Shown: positions 59,401-64,000 of the stretch, in pieces
Position numbering within the stretch: position 1 is the stretch's first letter
How the letters are laid out: each line of letters begins with the position of its first letter
DNA from: Isoetes taiwanensis
Lineage: Eukaryota; Streptophyta; Lycopodiopsida; Isoetales; Isoetaceae
Direction of reading: 5' to 3'
DNA: 64,000 nt
NCBI GenBank assembly: GCA_021234155.1
Contig: JAJEKV010000085.1
Coordinates: 2,480,726 to 2,544,725 of the forward strand
Position numbers and translations under genes: made by a program
Notes under the pieces: model-generated
Databases searched by the model: none
The model's input: only the letters and a program-made list of their open reading frames with translations
What the model was told of the DNA's origin: nothing

Positions 59401-62400
59401 GTCGATTTTCCATTAGGAGCCTCCCGGTGCCCGAGCGACAAAACAACTGCCCGGTTTATACAAGGCCGACCTCGGGACACCCAGCGGTTTGACAAGTTCT
59501 CGAGGCCGTCTGGAATCTTTTGGGCCTTCGAAGAGGGGCCTGAGCGGAGGATCCAGCGGTCGGATAGGGGAACTGGGCTCAGGAGGGTGGTCATTAGCGT
59601 GCAGCCCGGGGAAGAGCTGCCGGGAAGGGCTGCCTGGGGAACTTTTTGGATCCCGCCTCTTGGGGTCAGGACTCTCCCCTCTTGTGAGGGATCCCGCAAG
59701 GTCCCGGCCTCGTTTGACTTGGGGAAGGGTGCCATTTCGGTTGCCAGCGGGCTGCCCCGACGGATTCTAATGCTAACCCTTTGACCTAGACCTTCTCAAA
59801 AAATTTGAAAATTGGGCTGTGTGCTGGAGATGAATTAGGAATCTAGCTGGCAAAAAAATCAGAATTTATTTTTAGTACAATGCATTAATTGAATTTATGA
59901 ATGTCTTGCCACCAAAAGCGCCCCAGACTTCTACTTGCCACATCGGGAGGAGGACAGGCCCAAACTCCGCTCCGTCATTTCCCCTTGCTCCGTATTCTCG
60001 GCTGCGGCTTCTCGGCCCAGGTCCCAAGTGCAACGAGACCAAGTCTCGGCCCCAAAGCGCAAACCCTTCTAGAACACGGCAACCCACGGGGTTTCGTTTT
60101 GGAGGCCCTCTCCTTGTCGGATTCGGCGGGACCTTGCGCCGTGACTTGGCGTGGAGTGGGGGTGTTGGCCTTGAACACGGACCCTAAAATCCCTAAGTGC
60201 TTGTTCCCGAATTTCCTCTCCCCAAGGCCACGAGGGGCCGGACGAGGCGACCTCCCTCTTGGAATCGCGATTTGGCTCGCCAATAGACTCGAAACGTCGA
60301 CATTGCCACAGGAACCAAGTTCGCGTGCCAGAAGACCAGCCGACCTCAAGAAGCCAAAGTAGCTCACTTCCATCACACTCGTAGTTAATTGGCCTAGGAT
60401 GTGGATGTGGGATCTTGTCGTGGAAGGCGTGAGTGTTTCTTTCTTTGCAAAACCGACCTTGTAACTTGCTCCTAGGGTAATTTAGCCATTCCGGGACGAT
60501 TTGGCGTGGTCGATTTTCCATTAGGAGCCTCCCGGTGCGACGACAAAACAACTGCGGTTTTACAAGGTAGACCTCGGGACACCCCGCGGTTTGACAAGTT
60601 CTCCGGACCCGATCTGGAATCTTTTGGGCCTTCGAAAGGGGGCCCTGAAGCGGAGGATCAGCGGTCGGATAGGGAGGCGGGCTCGGGAGGGGTGGTCATT
60701 AGCGTGCAGCCCAGGGGGAAGAGCTGCGGGAAGGGCTGCCTCGGGAACTTTTGGATCCGCCTCTTGGGGTCAGGACTCTCCCCCTCTTGTGAGGGATCCT
60801 GCAAGGTCCTGGCCTCGTTTGACTTGGGGAAGGGTGCGGCTCGGTTTATACACAGCGAGGCTGCCCGACCCGTTCTAATGCTAACCCTTTGACCTAGACC
60901 TTCTCTCAGAAAATTTCGAAAATTGGGGCTGTGTCTTTGGAGATGAATTAGGAATCTAGCTGGCAAAAAATCAGAATTAATTACCCCGTACAATGCATTA
61001 ATTGCGAATTTATGAATGTCTTGCCAGCTGCAAAAGCCCCCGACTTCTACTTGCCACATCGGGAGGAGGACAGGCCCAAACTCGCTCCGTCATTTCCCCT
61101 TGCTCCGTATTCTCGGCTGCGGCTTCTCGGCCAGTCCCAAGTGCAACAGACCAAGTCTCGGCCCCAAAGCGCAAACCCTTCTAGAACACGGCAGCCCCAC
61201 GGGGTTTACATTTTTGGAGGCCCTCTCCTTGTCGATTCGGTAGGGACCTTGACTTGCGTGACTTGACGTGGAGTGGGGGTGTTGGCCTTGCAGCACGGAC
61301 CCTAAAATCCCCGGGAAGCCAATGGCTTGCCCCGAATTTCCTCTCCCCAAGGCCACAGGGGCCGGACCCAGGCGACCTCCCCTCTTGAATCGCGATTTGG
61401 CTCTGCCAATGGACTCGGAAACGTCGACATTGCCACGGGAACCAAGTTTCGTGGGCGGAAGACCAGCCGACCTCCAAGAAGCGCCAAAGTAGCTCACTTC
61501 CATCACACTCGTAGTTAATTGGCCTAGGATGTGGATGCGGGATCTTTGTCGTGGAGGCGTGAGTGTTTTCTTTCTTTTGCAAAACCGACCTTGTAACTTG
61601 CTCCCTAGGGTAATTTAAGCCATTCGGGACGATTTGGCGGGGTCGATTTTCCATTCGAGCCTCCCGCAGGTGCCCGACGACAAAACACTGCGTTTTATAC
61701 AAAAGGCCTCGGGACACCCCCGGGTTTGACAAGTTCTCCGGACCGATCTGGAATCTTTTTGGGCCTTCGAAGAGGGGCCCTGAGCGGGAGGATCCAGCGG
61801 TGGGATAGGGGAACCGGGCTCAGGGAGGTGGTCATTAGCGTCACGACCCCCGGGGAAGAGCTGCCGGGGAAGGGCTGCCTCGGGGAACTTTTGGATCCCG
61901 CCTCTTGGGGTCAGGACTCTCCCCCTCTTGTGAGGGATCCCCGCAAGGTCGGCCTCGTTTGACTTGGGGAAGGGTGCGGCATTTCGGTTTATAGCGCGGG
62001 CTGCCCCGGACCGTTCTAATGCTAACCCCCTTTGACCTAGACCTTCTCAAAATTTCGAAAATTGGGTGTCTGTGGAGATGAATTAGGAATCTAGGCGGCA
62101 AAAATCAGAATTAATTTTCGTACAATGCATTAATTACGAATTTATGAATGTCTTGCCCTTTGCAAAAGCGCCCCGACTTCTACTTGCCACATCGGGGAGG
62201 AGGACAGGCCCAAACTCCGGGCTCAGTCATTTCCCCTTGCTCAGGTATTCTCGGCCGCGGCTTCTCGGCCCGGTCCCAAGTGCAACCAGAGACCAAGTCA
62301 CCGGCCCCCAAAGCGCAAACCCTTCTAGAACACGGCAACCCACGGGGTTTACGTTTTGGAGGCCCTCTCCTGTCGGTCGGTAGGGACCTTCGCGCCCGTG

Positions 62401-64000
62401 ACTTGACGTGGAGTGGGGGTGTTGGCCCCGAGCACGGACCCTAAAATCCCCCGGGCTGCTTGCCCCAATTTCCTCTCCCCAAGGCCACAGGGGCCGGACG
62501 GCGACCTCCCTCTTCGAATCGCGATTTGGCTCTGCCAATAGACTCGGAAACGTCGACATTGCCACGGGAACCAAGTTTCGTGGCGGAAGACCAGCCGACC
62601 TCAAGAAGCGCCAAAGTAGCTCACTTCCATCACACTCGTAGTTAATTGGCCTAGGATGTGGATGCGGGATCTTGTCGTGGAGGGCGTGAGTGTTTCTTTC
62701 TTTTGCAAAACCCGACCTTGTAACTTGCTCCCTAGGGTAATTTCGCCATTAGGACGATTTGGCGGTGGTCGATTTTCCATTCGGAACCTCCCGGTGCTTA
62801 AGCGACAAAACAACTGCGGTTTATACAAGGCCGACCTCGGGACACCCAGCGGTTTGACAAGTTCTCGGGACCGATCTGGAATCTTTTGGGCCTTCGAAGA
62901 GGGGGCCCTGAGCGGAGGATCCAGCGGTGGGATAGGGAACCGGGCTCGGGAGGGTGGTCATTAGCGTCGCGACCCCGGGGAAGAGCTGCGGGAAGGGCTG
63001 CCTCGGGAACTTTTGGATCCGCCTCTTGGGGTCAGGACTCTCCCTCTTGTAGGGGATCCCTGCAAAGGTCTGGCCTCGTTTGACTTGGGGAAGGGTGCAG
63101 CTCGGTTGCCTTACAGCAGGCTGCCCCGACCGTTCTAATGCTAACCCTTTGACCTAGACCTTCTCAGAAAATTTGAAAATTGGGCTGTGTCTTTGGAGAT
63201 GAATTAGGAATCTAGGCGGCAAAAAAATCAGAATTAATTTTAAAATTACAATGCATTAATTGCGAATTTATGAATGTCTTGCCACTTTGCAAAAGCGCCC
63301 CACTTCTTCTACTTGCCACATCGGGAGGGAGGACAGGCCCAAACTCGCTCCGTCATTTTCCCTTGCTCCGTATTCTGGCTGCAAACTTCTCCGGCCAGGT
63401 CCCAAGTGCATGAGACCAAGTCTCGGCCCCCAAAGCGCAAAACCCTTCTAGAAACGGCAACCCACAAGGTTTACGTTTTGGAGGCCCTCTCCTTGTCGGT
63501 CGGTAGGGACTTGGCGGCGTGACTTGACGTGGAGTAAGGGGTGTTGTTGCACTTGAACGCCACGGACCCTAAAATCCCGGCTGCTTGCGAATTTCCTCTC
63601 CCAAGGCCACGGGGGCCGGGGCCAGGCGACCTCCCCTCTCCCGGATAGCGATTTGGCTCGCCAATGGACTCAAAAGCGTCGACATTGCCACAGGAACCAA
63701 GTTTTAGGTGGCGGAAGACCAGCCCGACCTCCAAAGCCAAAGTAGCTCACTTCCATCACACTCGTAGTTAATTGGCCTAGGATGTGGATGCGGGGATCTT
63801 TGTCGTGGAGGCGTGAGTGTTTTCTTTCTTTTGCAAAACCGACCTTGTAACTTGCTCCTAGGGTAATTTACGCCATGCGAGCGATTTGGCGAAGTCGATT
63901 TGCCATTCGGAGCCTCCCAGGATACTTAAGCGACCAACAACACTTTGGTTTTATACAAAAGTGGGCCTGGGCCGTGGTTTGACAAGTTCTCGGGGCGATG

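Larger units (their letters stand above)
45813..64000. repeat. tandem satellite array, ~1.12-kb unit
   Basis: One GC-rich unit repeats head to tail to the window edge. Using TTCTAATGCTAACCC as a marker, units are found at 48571, 49680, 50803, 51929, 53055, 54169, 55296, 56413, 57541, 58654, 59765, 60873, 62014 and 63133 (intervals 1108-1141, mean about 1120). An earlier marker lies at 46074 and a partial one at 47458. Other fixed words include GAACACGGCAACCCACGGGG, CCTAGGATGTGGATGCGGG and CGTTTGACTTGGGGAAGGG. No domain, rRNA or tRNA is recognisable, and frames are short and shift between copies, so I read it as non-coding satellite. Confidence 0.95.

Noticed and set aside
45813-64000. Many 60-210 codon frames on both strands of the satellite
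   Set aside because: They shift between units, overlap on opposite strands and change length with small indels. No frame is kept across units, so a gene family is not supported.
45813-64000. Satellite unit as ribosomal DNA spacer
   Set aside because: I saw no 18S, 5.8S, 25S or 5S sequence in any unit, and no telomere-type TTTAGGG runs either.
1-64000. CRISPR arrays, bacterial operons, tRNA genes
   Set aside because: No short regular repeats with unique spacers, no bacterial gene layout, and no cloverleaf that I can support. GTTCGAA words at 20191 and 25451 lie inside LTRs.

Overview
This window looks like nuclear DNA from a flowering plant. The support is a plant-type annexin gene split by GT-AG introns, Athila-like Ty3/gypsy elements, an L1-type LINE, a small TRIM element with an initiator-tRNA-Met primer site, and a Helitron-like terminus. 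I cannot name the species. Apart from the annexin and a few doubtful exons, the window is transposons and satellite DNA.

Layout. (1) 1-1951, minus strand: six exons of an annexin gene whose 3' end lies outside the window, with a possible TATA region just upstream. (2) 2046-9167: AT-rich intergenic DNA holding short repeats, hairpins, a CAATCCTGC motif cluster and two primer-binding sites that face each other. (3) 9168-20211, plus strand: Ty3/gypsy element 1, about 11 kb, with 575/579-bp LTRs, gag, protease, RT, RNase H and integrase. It also has a divergently transcribed 88-aa Cys-rich ORF and a long unknown ORF3. (4) 20212-29513: a decayed L1-type LINE carrying a 441-bp TRIM and an AT-rich insert inside its RT, then a Cys-rich ORF, a dense cluster of ACGT motifs and an A-rich tract. 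(5) 29519-40628, minus strand: Ty3/gypsy element 2, the same family and architecture in inverted orientation, flanked by a 5-bp AGTAT duplication. (6) 40634-43245: AT-rich DNA with micro-duplications that ends at a good Helitron 3' terminus. (7) 43246-45812: two possible minus-strand exons, a ~100-bp tandem repeat, an ~820-bp homopurine tract and a GC-rich palindromic repeat. (8) 45813-64000: a tandem array of a ~1.12-kb, GC-rich unit that runs off the window.

How the parts relate. The LTR elements have the usual gag-PR-RT-RH-IN order, an integrase with a GPY/F tail and no chromodomain, a DDF-type RT motif and a tRNA-Asp-like primer site, which fits the Athila side of the non-chromovirus lineages. 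Both copies also keep a ~530-bp spacer between IN and ORF3 from which two ORFs diverge, the shorter one preceded by a TATA box. This paired arrangement is the best candidate here for an under-described system. Nearly every transposon ORF is broken by frameshifts. Copy-to-copy differences in the satellite cluster in CCGG/CAGG-like contexts, so some of these breaks may be read or assembly errors rather than decay.
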